A stretch of DNA of 64,000 bases from Luteipulveratus flavus (GTDB taxonomy: Bacteria > Actinomycetota > Actinomycetes > Actinomycetales > Dermatophilaceae): the NCBI RefSeq assembly GCF_029439465.1, contig NZ_JAROAV010000028.1, positions 186,001-250,000 of the forward strand, written 5' to 3'. The translations under genes were made by a program, and so were the position numbers. The notes below the pieces were generated by a model, which saw only the letters and a program-made list of their open reading frames with translations, ran no database searches and was not told the DNA's origin. Shown one piece after another: positions 26,093-33,971 of this stretch. How positions within the stretch are numbered: the first letter of the stretch is position 1; every line of letters begins with the position of its first letter.

Positions 26093-27775
26093 GTGACTGA
26101 CACATCCATCCACGAGCCCGTGCTCTCCCTCGCGGGTCTCCCCGCGCACCTCGTCGACTGGCTCTCCGCCGTCGTCGCGGCTGGAACGGGCGCCGCCGAG
26201 GGCTCGCCCGACGCAGGTGGTGGCTCGGTGGGCGAGCAGGACGCGGCGCGCGCGTCTGCCGGCCTGCTGGTCGCGGCCGCGCGCGGCGTTCAGGCGTGGG
26301 CCGAGGGTGTCGAGGTCGAGGCGATCAGGCGGCTGGTCCGGTCGATCGAGGACGACCCCGGCATCGACGTCGGCCAGCACGAGTCGCGCTCGACGCGGCA
26401 GACCCGAGCCGGGCTCGCGCGCACCGCCGCGGCCGTCGAGCTGCAGCTGCTGACCGGTCTACCGCTGACCCAGTGCCGTGACCGGGTCGCGCTGGCCTCC
26501 GCGTGTCCGGCTCGGGGTGACTACCTGCGCCTCCGGATGGCCGCCGGCACGCTCAGCGCGTGGCGTGCGGTCACGCTGCTCAAGGAGACGCGGCACCTCG
26601 ATCCGCTGGCGGCCGACGAGATCACTCGCCAGGCGCTGCGCCCCATCGGGCTCGTCGCGCCCGAGGAGACAGTCGCTCCGGCCCGAGCCGCAGAAGCCGA
26701 GCTCGCGGCGGTCCTCGCCCGAGAGCCGTTGTCCCAGGCCACCTTTCGCCGCCGTCTCGCCCGAGCGCTGACTCTTGCGGAGTCGTCCAGCCAGTACGCC
26801 CACCGCCGGGCGCACGAGGCTCGCGACCTGCGCGACGCACAGACAGCACCCGAGTCGCACGGCATGGCTTGTACGACCGTCACGGCCTCCCGCGAGCGCG
26901 CCTTCGCCGCCCAGCAGCGCGTGACCCAGCTCGCACGTCGAGCCCGGGCAGCAGGAGACGGCCGGACGCTCGCGCAGCTGCGCTCGGACATCGCGACGGA
27001 TCTGCTGATCCGCGGTCAGGTGCCCGGCGACGCGCTGCTCGCCGATGCGCCGCCGGCGCGGCTCCAGGTCGTCGTCAGCCTGGCGACGCTGCTGGACAAG
27101 GACGGAGTCGCAGAGGTCCCCGGCGCCGGTTTCCTGACCGCCGAGCAGGTGCGGCGGGTCGCGGTCGCCGAGGGTAGCGTCTGGTGTCGGCTGGTCACCG
27201 ATCCGACAACCGGCTCCGTGATCGACGCCGCGTCCACCTATCGCCCGCCAGCAGCGATGCGGCGCGCCGTGCAGGCACGCGACCAGCGCTGCTGGGCGCC
27301 CGGGTGTGAGCACCCGGCCGCCGAGTGCGACCTCGACCACGTCGTCACCTGGAACGCCCTCGCCTGCGAACCAGCCCACGGCGCAACGCATCCCGACAAC
27401 CTGCATGCCCTGCACCGTGCCCATCACGTGGCCAAGACGCGCGGCTGGTGGCGATCGACGCAGTCCTCCGGCGGCATCGTGCACTGGACCACCCTCACCG
27501 GCCGCCGCATCACCACCCGCCCGATGAACCACCACGACCTGACCGACCTGCCAGGTCTGCCGGGTGGGCCTGCCTCGCTGATCGAACGTGCGCTGGCCGT
27601 CCTGATCGAGGACGCCACCGACCCGTTACCGCTCAGCCCGGCCGCCGCCGCTCTCGAGACGGTCGTCGTCCCGTCACGCGAACGCGTCTTCCTGGTGCTC
27701 GCACCGCCTGAGCCGCCCGACCCGTCGTGGCCGCCGTCGCCGGCGTCGGAGGACGGAGAGCCGCCACCGTTCTGA
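26093..27775 (+). CDS. DUF222 / HNH endonuclease-domain protein (13E12-repeat type), SOS-controlled
   Basis: A 560-residue protein of the DUF222-HNH family. The long helical DUF222 region fills residues about 60-380. The HNH domain begins near residue 400 (RDQRCWAPGCEHPAAECDLDHV) and continues through NLHALHRAHHVAKTRGWW, giving the Cys pair, the DH dyad, Asn and final His residues. I start at GTG 26093, with AGGGAGG upstream. Mycobacterial relatives (REP13E12) include members preceded by LexA boxes, and the box here is consistent with DNA-damage induction. Biochemical activity of the family is poorly known. The gene runs against the nuo2 operon and sits inside it. Confidence 0.88.
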   Translation: MTDTSIHEPVLSLAGLPAHLVDWLSAVVAAGTGAAEGSPDAGGGSVGEQDAARASAGLLVAAARGVQAWAEGVEVEAIRRLVRSIEDDPGIDVGQHESRSTRQTRAGLARTAAAVELQLLTGLPLTQCRDRVALASACPARGDYLRLRMAAGTLSAWRAVTLLKETRHLDPLAADEITRQALRPIGLVAPEETVAPARAAEAELAAVLAREPLSQATFRRRLARALTLAESSSQYAHRRAHEARDLRDAQTAPESHGMACTTVTASRERAFAAQQRVTQLARRARAAGDGRTLAQLRSDIATDLLIRGQVPGDALLADAPPARLQVVVSLATLLDKDGVAEVPGAGFLTAEQVRRVAVAEGSVWCRLVTDPTTGSVIDAASTYRPPAAMRRAVQARDQRCWAPGCEHPAAECDLDHVVTWNALACEPAHGATHPDNLHALHRAHHVAKTRGWWRSTQSSGGIVHWTTLTGRRITTRPMNHHDLTDLPGLPGGPASLIERALAVLIEDATDPLPLSPAAAALETVVVPSRERVFLVLAPPEPPDPSWPPSPASEDGEPPPF

Positions 27776-27784
27776 GCCACCGCC

Positions 27785-28252
27785 TCAGAACGCCGGTACG
27801 CCCGCTCGGTCGATCTCTGCGTGCACTGCGGCGACCCGGCGGGAGCAGACCACAGCGAGCAGCACGACGGCAGCGAGGATGCCGAGCGCAGCGAGCCATC
27901 CGAACCGTCCACCGACGGGAATGGCCAGGGCCGCCAGCAGCGCGGCACCCACCTGGCGGAGGAGCCGCCAGTCGCCGACCCTGCTGACGAGCCTGTCCGC
28001 CGCCCGCCGGGTCGACGCGAGCGGGACTCCGGCTCCGCGGCGTCGGCAGGCCTCGAGCAGATGCTCCGGCCGGTCCACGTTCAGGACAAGCGCGTCGGTG
28101 TACTCCCACCGGCACGGCAGTGGCAGCGTCGTCCGCCTGGAGGCCAAGGTCGCGTATGTCATCGAGGCAAGGGCGCCCCGAGCCGAGACAGGTCGGGCCG
28201 GCCCGGTCATCTCGACCGTCACGTTCGGTGAGCATCCAGGCAGGCCGAGCAT
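27785..28252 (-). CDS. Small membrane protein of unknown function
   Basis: A 155-residue protein from ATG 28252, with GGAGAC upstream. After a soluble N-terminal half (EYTDALVLNVDRPEHLLEA) it has two membrane segments at about residues 105-122 and 124-143 (LLAALAIPVGG, then LGILAAVVLLAVVC) and a short cytoplasmic end. No family recognised. It lies downstream of nuoH of the second set on the same strand and may be cotranscribed with it, but no Nuo-like feature is seen. Confidence 0.6.
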   Translation of the reverse strand: MLGLPGCSPNVTVEMTGPARPVSARGALASMTYATLASRRTTLPLPCRWEYTDALVLNVDRPEHLLEACRRRGAGVPLASTRRAADRLVSRVGDWRLLRQVGAALLAALAIPVGGRFGWLAALGILAAVVLLAVVCSRRVAAVHAEIDRAGVPAF

Positions 28253-28441
28253 CACCGAGGTCTCCTCGCCCCTGCGACGACTGCCCTCCCGCCGGACCCC
28301 CTGCTCTCGATCCGGAAAGCCGACATCCCGCCGAGCAGGACGATGACGACCAGCGGGCACGCCCACAGCGTCGCCCCCTTGAGCAGAAAGGTGCTCCCGG
28401 TCAGGCACGTCAGCCGGTAGGTCTCCGACGTTCTGCGCGGG
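28253..28441. other. 189-bp spacer in the nuo2 operon with no confident gene
   Basis: Between nuoH and the small membrane gene. One minus-strand frame ends in TGATG, overlapping the next start by one base, and would encode a hydrophobic segment (LWACPLVVIVLLGG). It has no ATG, GTG or TTG before a Met 24 residues from its end. I see it as either a remnant or chance and do not call a gene. Confidence 0.5.
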
Positions 28442-29407
28442 TCAGGCAGTGAGGACGACACCGACGGCGGTGATCGCGAGCTGCAGCAGGGCGACCGGGA
28501 CCAGACCGAGCCAGGCGAACCGCTGCAGCTGGTCCTCTCGCAGGCGCGGCCACGACACCCGCATCCAGATGATGACGACGGCCACCAGGAACCCCTTGAG
28601 CAGCGTCCACAGCCAGCCGAGCGCGTCGTCGAACGGCCCCGTCCAGCCGCCGAGGTAGAGCACCGCGAACAACAGCGACATGACCACGATGCCGGCGTAC
28701 TCACTGAGCAGGAAGAAGGCGAAGCGCAGCCCGGTGTACTCCGTGTACGGACCCATGACGAGCTCGGAGTCGGCGACCGGCATGTCGAACGGCGGACGCT
28801 GCAGCTCGGCCGTCGCGGCGACCAGGAACACCAGCGCTCCGGGCAGCTGCCAGATCAGCCAGACCGGCGTCCAGGCGTGCGCGATGCCGGTGAGCGACAG
28901 GGTGCCGGCGGCCATGGCGAACGAGGCGGACGCGAGGATCAGCGGCAGCTCGTACGAGACCAGCTGGGCGGCCGAGCGCATGGCGCCGATGAGCGAGTAC
29001 TTGTTGCCCGAGGACCACCCGGCCATCAGGGTCCCCACGGTGCCGATGCCGGACACCGCGAGCACGAGCAGCAGCGACCCGGGCACGTCCGCACCGACCA
29101 TCGACGGCGAGAACGGGACGGCCGCGAGCGCCAGCAGGTACGACACCAGCGCCACCGCGGGCGCCCAGCGGAAGGCGCCGCGGTCGGCGGCCGCCGGGAC
29201 GATGTCCTCCTTCTGGGTGAACTTCACCCCGTCCGCGATCAGCTGCGCCCAGCCGTGGAAACCGCCGGCGTACATCGGGCCGAGCCGGCCCTGCATGTGC
29301 GCCATGACCTTGTGCTCGGTCTGCCCGACGAGCAGCGGCATGGTCAGGAACCCAACGAGCACGATCACCGCGCGCAGGACGACGTCGAACCAGGAGAGAT
29401 CGACCAT
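28442..29407 (-). CDS. nuoH: Complex I-like subunit NuoH, second set
   Basis: A 321-residue eight-helix membrane subunit that forms part of the quinone chamber. Conserved loops include GRLGPMYAGGFHGWAQLIADG, KFTQKEDIVPAAADR and AELQRPPFDMPVADSELV. The ATG at 29407 overlaps the nuoC stop by one base (TGATG); a GTG five codons upstream is less likely. It lacks the 100-residue hydrophilic C-terminal tail of the main-operon NuoH. It is the last nuo gene before the 3.8-kb interruption. Confidence 0.93.
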   Translation of the reverse strand: MVDLSWFDVVLRAVIVLVGFLTMPLLVGQTEHKVMAHMQGRLGPMYAGGFHGWAQLIADGVKFTQKEDIVPAAADRGAFRWAPAVALVSYLLALAAVPFSPSMVGADVPGSLLLVLAVSGIGTVGTLMAGWSSGNKYSLIGAMRSAAQLVSYELPLILASASFAMAAGTLSLTGIAHAWTPVWLIWQLPGALVFLVAATAELQRPPFDMPVADSELVMGPYTEYTGLRFAFFLLSEYAGIVVMSLLFAVLYLGGWTGPFDDALGWLWTLLKGFLVAVVIIWMRVSWPRLREDQLQRFAWLGLVPVALLQLAITAVGVVLTA

Positions 29408-29940
29408 CACCGCGGTCCCCACGAGGGGTCGGGCACTCCGGGCGGCAGGTTCTTGCGGCGACCCGCGCGGCGAGGGGTGTCACCGGACTCACCGGGGTCC
29501 TTCGCGCCGGGCCACGGCTTGGACGCCCGGGCGGCCAGCACGAACGACTTGCGCAGCGGCGTCCCGACGAAGCCGTCCGGCAGCAGCAGCGGACGCATCC
29601 CGAGGCCGGTGCCGTCGTCGAACCCGCTGAACTCGATGCCGAACATCTCGTGGGTCTCCCGCTCGTGCCATGCCGCTCCGCACCACAGCGACGTGAGGCT
29701 CGGCACGGGCGTGCCCTCCGGTACCCGGCAGCGGAGCAGGGTGCCGCGCACGGCCCCCGGCGTCATGTCGTACAGGTGGAGCACGACGTCGAACCCTGGC
29801 GACTCCTCGCGGTCGGTCTCGTCGACCGCGGTGAGCCAGTCGAAGTAGTCGAAGCCCTCGCCGCGCAGCTCCTGGACGGTCTCGACCCAGCCGTCGAGCT
29901 CGCAGTCGCGCAAGGGCGTCTGCTCGGTCGCGGACGTCAC
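29407..29940 (-). CDS. nuoC: Complex I-like subunit NuoC (30-kDa), second set
   Basis: A 177-residue hydrophilic subunit. The family signature region is [15 protein letters not shown], with a weakened continuation ([19 protein letters not shown]). The Gly-His-Pro that usually follows is missing. GTG start overlaps the nuoB stop (GTGA). Directly downstream one expects nuoD (49-kDa), but nuoH follows with a one-base overlap, so NuoD was never between them or has been cleanly lost. Confidence 0.88.
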   Translation of the reverse strand: MTSATEQTPLRDCELDGWVETVQELRGEGFDYFDWLTAVDETDREESPGFDVVLHLYDMTPGAVRGTLLRCRVPEGTPVPSLTSLWCGAAWHERETHEMFGIEFSGFDDGTGLGMRPLLLPDGFVGTPLRKSFVLAARASKPWPGAKDPGESGDTPRRAGRRKNLPPGVPDPSWGPR

Positions 29941-30548
29941 GAGCGCGCCTCCCGGGGAGCGACCGGCGCGACCGGCACCCGGGTCGCACCGGCGCCCGGC
30001 TCCTGCACGGCCGGCCGGGTCACCGCGCCCGCCAGCCGGCGACGGTCGGCGTAGGAACGGGTCGACAGCTGCTCGGCGGCGATCTTGTCCTGCAGGCGCA
30101 GGATGCCGTGCAGCAGCGCCTCGGGCCGCGGCGGGCAGCCGGGTACGTACACATCGACCGGGATCAGCTGGTCGACACCCTTGGTGACGGCGTATGAGTC
30201 CCAGTACGGGCCGCCGGAGTTGGAGCAGGCCCCGAAGGAGATGACGTACTTCGGCTCGGGCATCTGGTCGTACAGCCGGCGGACTGCGGGCGCCATCTTG
30301 TCGGTGACGGTGCCCGAGACGACCATCAGGTCCGCCTGCCGCGGCCCGGGCGCGAACGGGATGACGCCGAGCCGGATGAAGTCGTGCCGGGCCATCGACG
30401 CCGCGATGAACTCGATCGCGCAGCAGGCGAGCCCGAAGTTGAAGACCCACAGCGAGTAGCGGCGACCCCAGTTGAGGACCAGCCGCATGGGCTTGGGCGC
30501 CGCGTCCTGCAGCGGACCGACCCGCGGGGTGGGGAGGTCAACGGTCAT
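29937..30548 (-). CDS. nuoB: Complex I-like subunit NuoB (cluster N2), second set
   Basis: A 203-residue subunit with all four N2 4Fe-4S ligands: the adjacent pair in GLACCAIEF, then [10 protein letters not shown] and [13 protein letters not shown]2 is the last cluster before quinone. The C-terminal 45 residues are an extra Pro/Ala/Val-rich tail. Start ATG 30548, overlapping the nuoA stop (ATGA). Confidence 0.94.
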   Translation of the reverse strand: MTVDLPTPRVGPLQDAAPKPMRLVLNWGRRYSLWVFNFGLACCAIEFIAASMARHDFIRLGVIPFAPGPRQADLMVVSGTVTDKMAPAVRRLYDQMPEPKYVISFGACSNSGGPYWDSYAVTKGVDQLIPVDVYVPGCPPRPEALLHGILRLQDKIAAEQLSTRSYADRRRLAGAVTRPAVQEPGAGATRVPVAPVAPREARS

Positions 30549-30919
30549 GGCAGCCACCTCAGCAGGCCGCGGCGCGCGGCGTGGACGAGTCCGACCAGCA
30601 GGACGGCGATGAAGATGCCCATCTCGGCCAGGCTGGCCGCACCGAGGTCGGCGTCCCGCAGCACGGTCGCCCACGGGAACAGGTAGACCGCGTCGACGGC
30701 GAAGATCACGTAGAGGAAGGCGAATCCGAGGTAGCGCACCTGGGTCTGCGCCCAGTGGCTGCCGACCGGGTCGACACCGGACTCGTAGGTCGTGAGGCGC
30801 ACCGGGTTGGCCGACACCGGCGCCAGCAGCCGGCGCATGACCATCGCGACGCCGAAGAGCAGCAGGCCGGCGACGCCGACCGCCGCCACGACGAGATATC
30901 CCGCTACGTCCGCGCTCAC
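30545..30919 (-). CDS. nuoA: Complex I-like subunit NuoA, second set
   Basis: A 124-residue three-helix membrane subunit with the conserved loop [10 protein letters not shown] and the second helix [25 protein letters not shown] start. It is the first gene of the second complex I set and is divergent from the methionine importer operon across 286 bp that also hold the riboswitch. Confidence 0.93.
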   Translation of the reverse strand: MSADVAGYLVVAAVGVAGLLLFGVAMVMRRLLAPVSANPVRLTTYESGVDPVGSHWAQTQVRYLGFAFLYVIFAVDAVYLFPWATVLRDADLGAASLAEMGIFIAVLLVGLVHAARRGLLRWLP

Positions 30920-31025
30920 CCCGGCAGCCTAACGATCCGGCCCACGAAGGCGGGGGACCCACCCGCACCACGAGGTGAGCGCACGACGGTGTGATCCAAC
31001 TCATAACGTCTCGTTTGCTTATAAA

Positions 31026-31055
31026 TTGACTTCTCAATGGATGAATTCCTAGCCT
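31026..31055 (+). promoter_or_regulatory. Promoter of the metQNI operon
   Basis: TTGACT (31026-31031) and TAGCCT (31050-31055) with an 18-bp spacer lie in a short AT-rich stretch. The predicted start, around 31062, coincides with the first base of the riboswitch P1 stem. Confidence 0.65.
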
Positions 31056-31062
31056 GAGCCCC

Positions 31063-31163
31063 GGTCAAGAGATCCAGCGACAAGCCCTGGCTTGCTGGAC
31101 GGCAACCCTCACGGATGTGGCGGGGTGCTCCAGGTGACGACCCGGCGCGACCACCCCTCGCGC
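31063..31163 (+). promoter_or_regulatory. SAM riboswitch, SAM-IV type (SAM-I/IV clan)
   Basis: The leader closely follows the actinobacterial SAM-IV aptamer. P1 is formed by GGTC (31063-31066) with GACC (31139-31142). An arm reads CCAGCGACAAGCC, then GGCTTGCTGG. The conserved core is CGGCAACCCTC, followed by GGCGGGGTGCTCCAGGTGACGACC. A further hairpin outside P1 (31145-31150 with 31158-31163), typical of SAM-IV, follows. It lies 42 bp upstream of metQ, so S-adenosylmethionine would repress methionine import. Whether it acts on translation or termination is not clear. Confidence 0.9.
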
Positions 31164-31205
31164 AAGCACCGTCCACTCCCCAGTGGCTGATCCCGAGGAC
31201 GACCC

Positions 31206-32168
31206 ATGTCTGAAACCCCTGACACCCCTCCCACCGAGCAGACCGCACCGGCCCTGCCCGACAAGCCCGGACGCGGAAGGGGCGCTCTGCTCGGTGGCGT
31301 CGCCGCCGGCGTCGTCGTGCTGGTCGCGGCCGGCTTCGCGATCAAGGCGGTGGCCTCCGATGACGACGGCAGCGGCGCCGCCGGGACCAAGACCGTCACC
31401 ATCGGGACGACAGAGGCCAGCGCGCCGTACTGGAAGCCGCTGAAGGACCTCGCCGCCAAGGAGGGCATCTCCATCACGGTGGTCAACTTCGGCGACTACA
31501 CCCAGGCCAACCCGGCGCTGGCGCAGAAGCAGACCGACCTCAACCTGTTCCAGCACCTGCAGTTCCTCGCGACGTACGACGTCGAGGCCAAGCAGGACCT
31601 CACCCCGATCGGCTCGACCGTCGTCGTCCCGCTCGGCCTGTACTCCAAGAAGCACACCGCCCTCGCGCAGATCCCGCAGGGCGGCAAGGTCGCCATCCCG
31701 AACGACCCGACGAACCAGGCGCGGGCGCTGCTGGTCCTGCAGCAGGCGGGCCTGCTGAAGCTCAAGGGCGGCGGCAACACGCTGTCCACGCCGAAGGACG
31801 TCGACGCGAGCGCGTCCAAGGTGACGGTCGCCCCGGTCGACGCCGCGCAGACCGTCGCCTCGCTGCCGTCGGTGGACGCCTCGGTCGTGAACAACAACTT
31901 CGCCCTCGACGCGAAGCTGGACCCGAGCAAGGCGCTGTTCAACGACGACCCGAAGCGACCCGAGGCCGAGCCGTACATCAACGCGTTCGTGGCCCGCGCC
32001 GCGGACAAGGACAACCCGACGTACCTGAAGATCGCCCGGCTCTACCACGACCCGTCGGTCGTCAAGCAGGTCGAGGCGTACTCCAAGGGCACCGCGGTCA
32101 TCGTCGACAAGCCGCAGGCCGACCTGCAGAAGATCCTGGACCGGCTGAAGGCGGACGCGAAGAAGTGA
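31206..32168 (+). CDS. metQ: Methionine ABC transporter substrate-binding protein MetQ (membrane-anchored)
   Basis: A 320-residue NlpA/MetQ-type receptor for D/L-methionine on the outer face of the membrane. The binding domain starts at about residue 62 (KTVTIGTTEASAPYWKPL) and contains NFGDYTQANPAL and NLFQHLQFL. Most MetQ proteins are lipoproteins. This one has a 27-residue hydrophilic Pro-rich N-terminus, then one membrane helix at about 28-48, and no lipobox cysteine, so it is probably held by an uncleaved anchor. It lies first in the riboswitch-controlled operon and its stop overlaps the metN start (GTGA). Confidence 0.92.
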   Translation: MSETPDTPPTEQTAPALPDKPGRGRGALLGGVAAGVVVLVAAGFAIKAVASDDDGSGAAGTKTVTIGTTEASAPYWKPLKDLAAKEGISITVVNFGDYTQANPALAQKQTDLNLFQHLQFLATYDVEAKQDLTPIGSTVVVPLGLYSKKHTALAQIPQGGKVAIPNDPTNQARALLVLQQAGLLKLKGGGNTLSTPKDVDASASKVTVAPVDAAQTVASLPSVDASVVNNNFALDAKLDPSKALFNDDPKRPEAEPYINAFVARAADKDNPTYLKIARLYHDPSVVKQVEAYSKGTAVIVDKPQADLQKILDRLKADAKK

Positions 32169-33178
32169 GCGCTCCGCTGATCTCCCTGCGAGGCGTCGGC
32201 AAGACCTTCGCCCGGGGCGGCAGCACCGTCACCGCCCTGCGGGACATCGATCTCGATGTCCCGCAGGGCTCGGTGTTCGCGGTCATCGGGTACTCCGGCG
32301 CCGGCAAGTCCACCCTGGTCCGCCTCGTCAACGGCCTGGAGACGCCCACGACGGGTCAGGTCGTCGTCGAGGGCCAGGACCTGACGACGTTGCGCGCCAA
32401 GCAGATTCGCGCAGTGCGCGCCCGGATCGGCATGGTCTTCCAGCAGTTCAACCTGTTCTCCTCACGCACGGTGTACGGCAACCTCGCCTACCCGCTGCAG
32501 CTGGCCGGCTGGTCCAAGCAGCAGCAGAAGGACCGGGTCGCCGAGCTGCTGTCGTTCGTCGGCCTGACCGACAAGGCGTGGGCCTACCCCGAGGAGCTGT
32601 CCGGCGGGCAGAAGCAGCGCATCGGCATCGCCCGGGCGCTCGCGACGAACCCGCCGATCCTGCTCGCCGACGAAGCCACCAGCGCCCTCGACCCGGACAC
32701 CACCCAGGACGTGCTGCGGCTGCTGCGCCGCGTCAACGAGGAGCTCGGCGTCACGATCGTGGTGATCACCCACGAGATGGACGTCGTGCGCACCCTTGCC
32801 GACCACGTCGCGGTCCTGGACGACGGACGGCTGGTCGAGACCGGCCCCGTACGCGAGGTGCTCGGCCGCCCGGCCGCCGCGACCACCCGACGGTTCCTGG
32901 ACGCGACGCTGCGCACGCGCCCGGACAGCAGCCTGGCCGACGAGCTGGCCACCGGGACCGGCGGCGAGCTGGTCACCGTGACCGTGGACGACCGGCACAC
33001 CATCGGCGGGCTGCTCACCGACGTCGTCCGCCGGCACGACGTGACGTTCGAGATCGTCCACGGCGGCTACACGGCCATCAAGGACGACGCGCTCGGCACG
33101 TTCACCGTGCTGCTGCAGGGCGAGCCCGACGCCGTCCGCGCGGCCGCCGCCGACCTGCACGCGGGGGTCCCGGCATGA
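32165..33178 (+). CDS. metN: Methionine ABC transporter ATPase MetN
   Basis: A 337-residue ATPase. Walker A is GYSGAGKST at 42-50, the signature is ELSGGQKQRIGIA, and Walker B is ILLADEATSALD followed by the H-loop VITHEMD. The C-terminal 90 residues are a NIL/ACT-like domain that in MetN senses methionine and inhibits transport. GTG start overlaps metQ. Its stop overlaps metI (ATGA). Confidence 0.96.
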   Translation: MSAPLISLRGVGKTFARGGSTVTALRDIDLDVPQGSVFAVIGYSGAGKSTLVRLVNGLETPTTGQVVVEGQDLTTLRAKQIRAVRARIGMVFQQFNLFSSRTVYGNLAYPLQLAGWSKQQQKDRVAELLSFVGLTDKAWAYPEELSGGQKQRIGIARALATNPPILLADEATSALDPDTTQDVLRLLRRVNEELGVTIVVITHEMDVVRTLADHVAVLDDGRLVETGPVREVLGRPAAATTRRFLDATLRTRPDSSLADELATGTGGELVTVTVDDRHTIGGLLTDVVRRHDVTFEIVHGGYTAIKDDALGTFTVLLQGEPDAVRAAAADLHAGVPA

Positions 33179-33834
33179 CCGACTGGAACGAGCTGCGCCC
33201 CGTCTTCCTGGACTCCGTCCAGCAGACGCTGGTCATGGTGTCGCTGACGCTGCTGATCGGCGGGCTGCTCGGGCTCGGGCTCGGCGTCCTGCTGCACACG
33301 ACACGGCGCGGGGGGCTCCTGCAGAACGTGCCGCTCTACACCGTCCTCAACGTGCTGGTGAACCTCGTCCGGCCGATCCCGTTCATCATCCTGATCACCG
33401 CGATCGGACCCCTGACGATGAAGGCCGTCGGCACGACCATCGGCATCAAGGCGGCGACGTTCGCCCTGATCGTCGCCGCGACGTTCGGCGTCTCGCGCAT
33501 CGTGGAGCAGAACCTCGTGTCGGTCGACCCCGGCGTCATCGAGGCGGCGCAGTCGATGGGCGCCTCACCGTGGCGGATCATCCGGACCGTCCTGGTGCCC
33601 GAGGCGCTCGGACCGCTGATCCTGGGGTTCACGTTCGCCTTCGTGGCCGTGGTCGACATGTCCGCCGCAGCAGTCGCGATCAACGGCGGCGGGCTCGGCC
33701 AGTTCGCCATCTCCTACGGGTACCAGCGGTTCAGCTGGGACGTCACCTGGGCGGCCGTCGCGGCGATCGTGGTCATCGTGCAGATCGCCCAGTTCGGCGG
33801 TCTGTGGCTGGCCCGCCGCGTCATGCGCCGCTGA
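33175..33834 (+). CDS. metI: Methionine ABC transporter permease MetI
   Basis: A 219-residue permease with five membrane helices. The EAA coupling loop is VIEAAQSMGASPWRIIRTVLVPEA cut at GVIEAAQSMGASPW. It forms the channel with MetN. Last gene of the operon; a strong hairpin follows 40 bases after its stop. Confidence 0.95.
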   Translation: MTDWNELRPVFLDSVQQTLVMVSLTLLIGGLLGLGLGVLLHTTRRGGLLQNVPLYTVLNVLVNLVRPIPFIILITAIGPLTMKAVGTTIGIKAATFALIVAATFGVSRIVEQNLVSVDPGVIEAAQSMGASPWRIIRTVLVPEALGPLILGFTFAFVAVVDMSAAAVAINGGGLGQFAISYGYQRFSWDVTWAAVAAIVVIVQIAQFGGLWLARRVMRR

Positions 33835-33874
33835 CCCGTCCGGTCGCCGGCCGGCTCCGAACCCCTCGTGGCAG

Positions 33875-33907
33875 CCCACTGCTCGTCAAGAAGCGGCGAG
33901 CAGTGGG
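33875..33907 (+). terminator. Hairpin terminator after metQNI
   Basis: A perfect 11-bp stem (33875-33885 with 33897-33907) around an 11-nt loop, 40 bp after the metI stop. There is no T-tract. It lies in the 137-bp gap before mmsA. Confidence 0.65.
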
Positions 33908-33971
33908 GTGCCCGCACCCGGCGGGTGAACGGGGCGTTGCCACCGGAGCCAGGCCGACCTAGCGTCGGGAC

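Noticed and set aside
28253-28441. Small hydrophobic gene ending in TGATG before the membrane protein gene
   Set aside because: There is no usable start codon in that frame apart from a Met 24 residues from the end, and no family resemblance.
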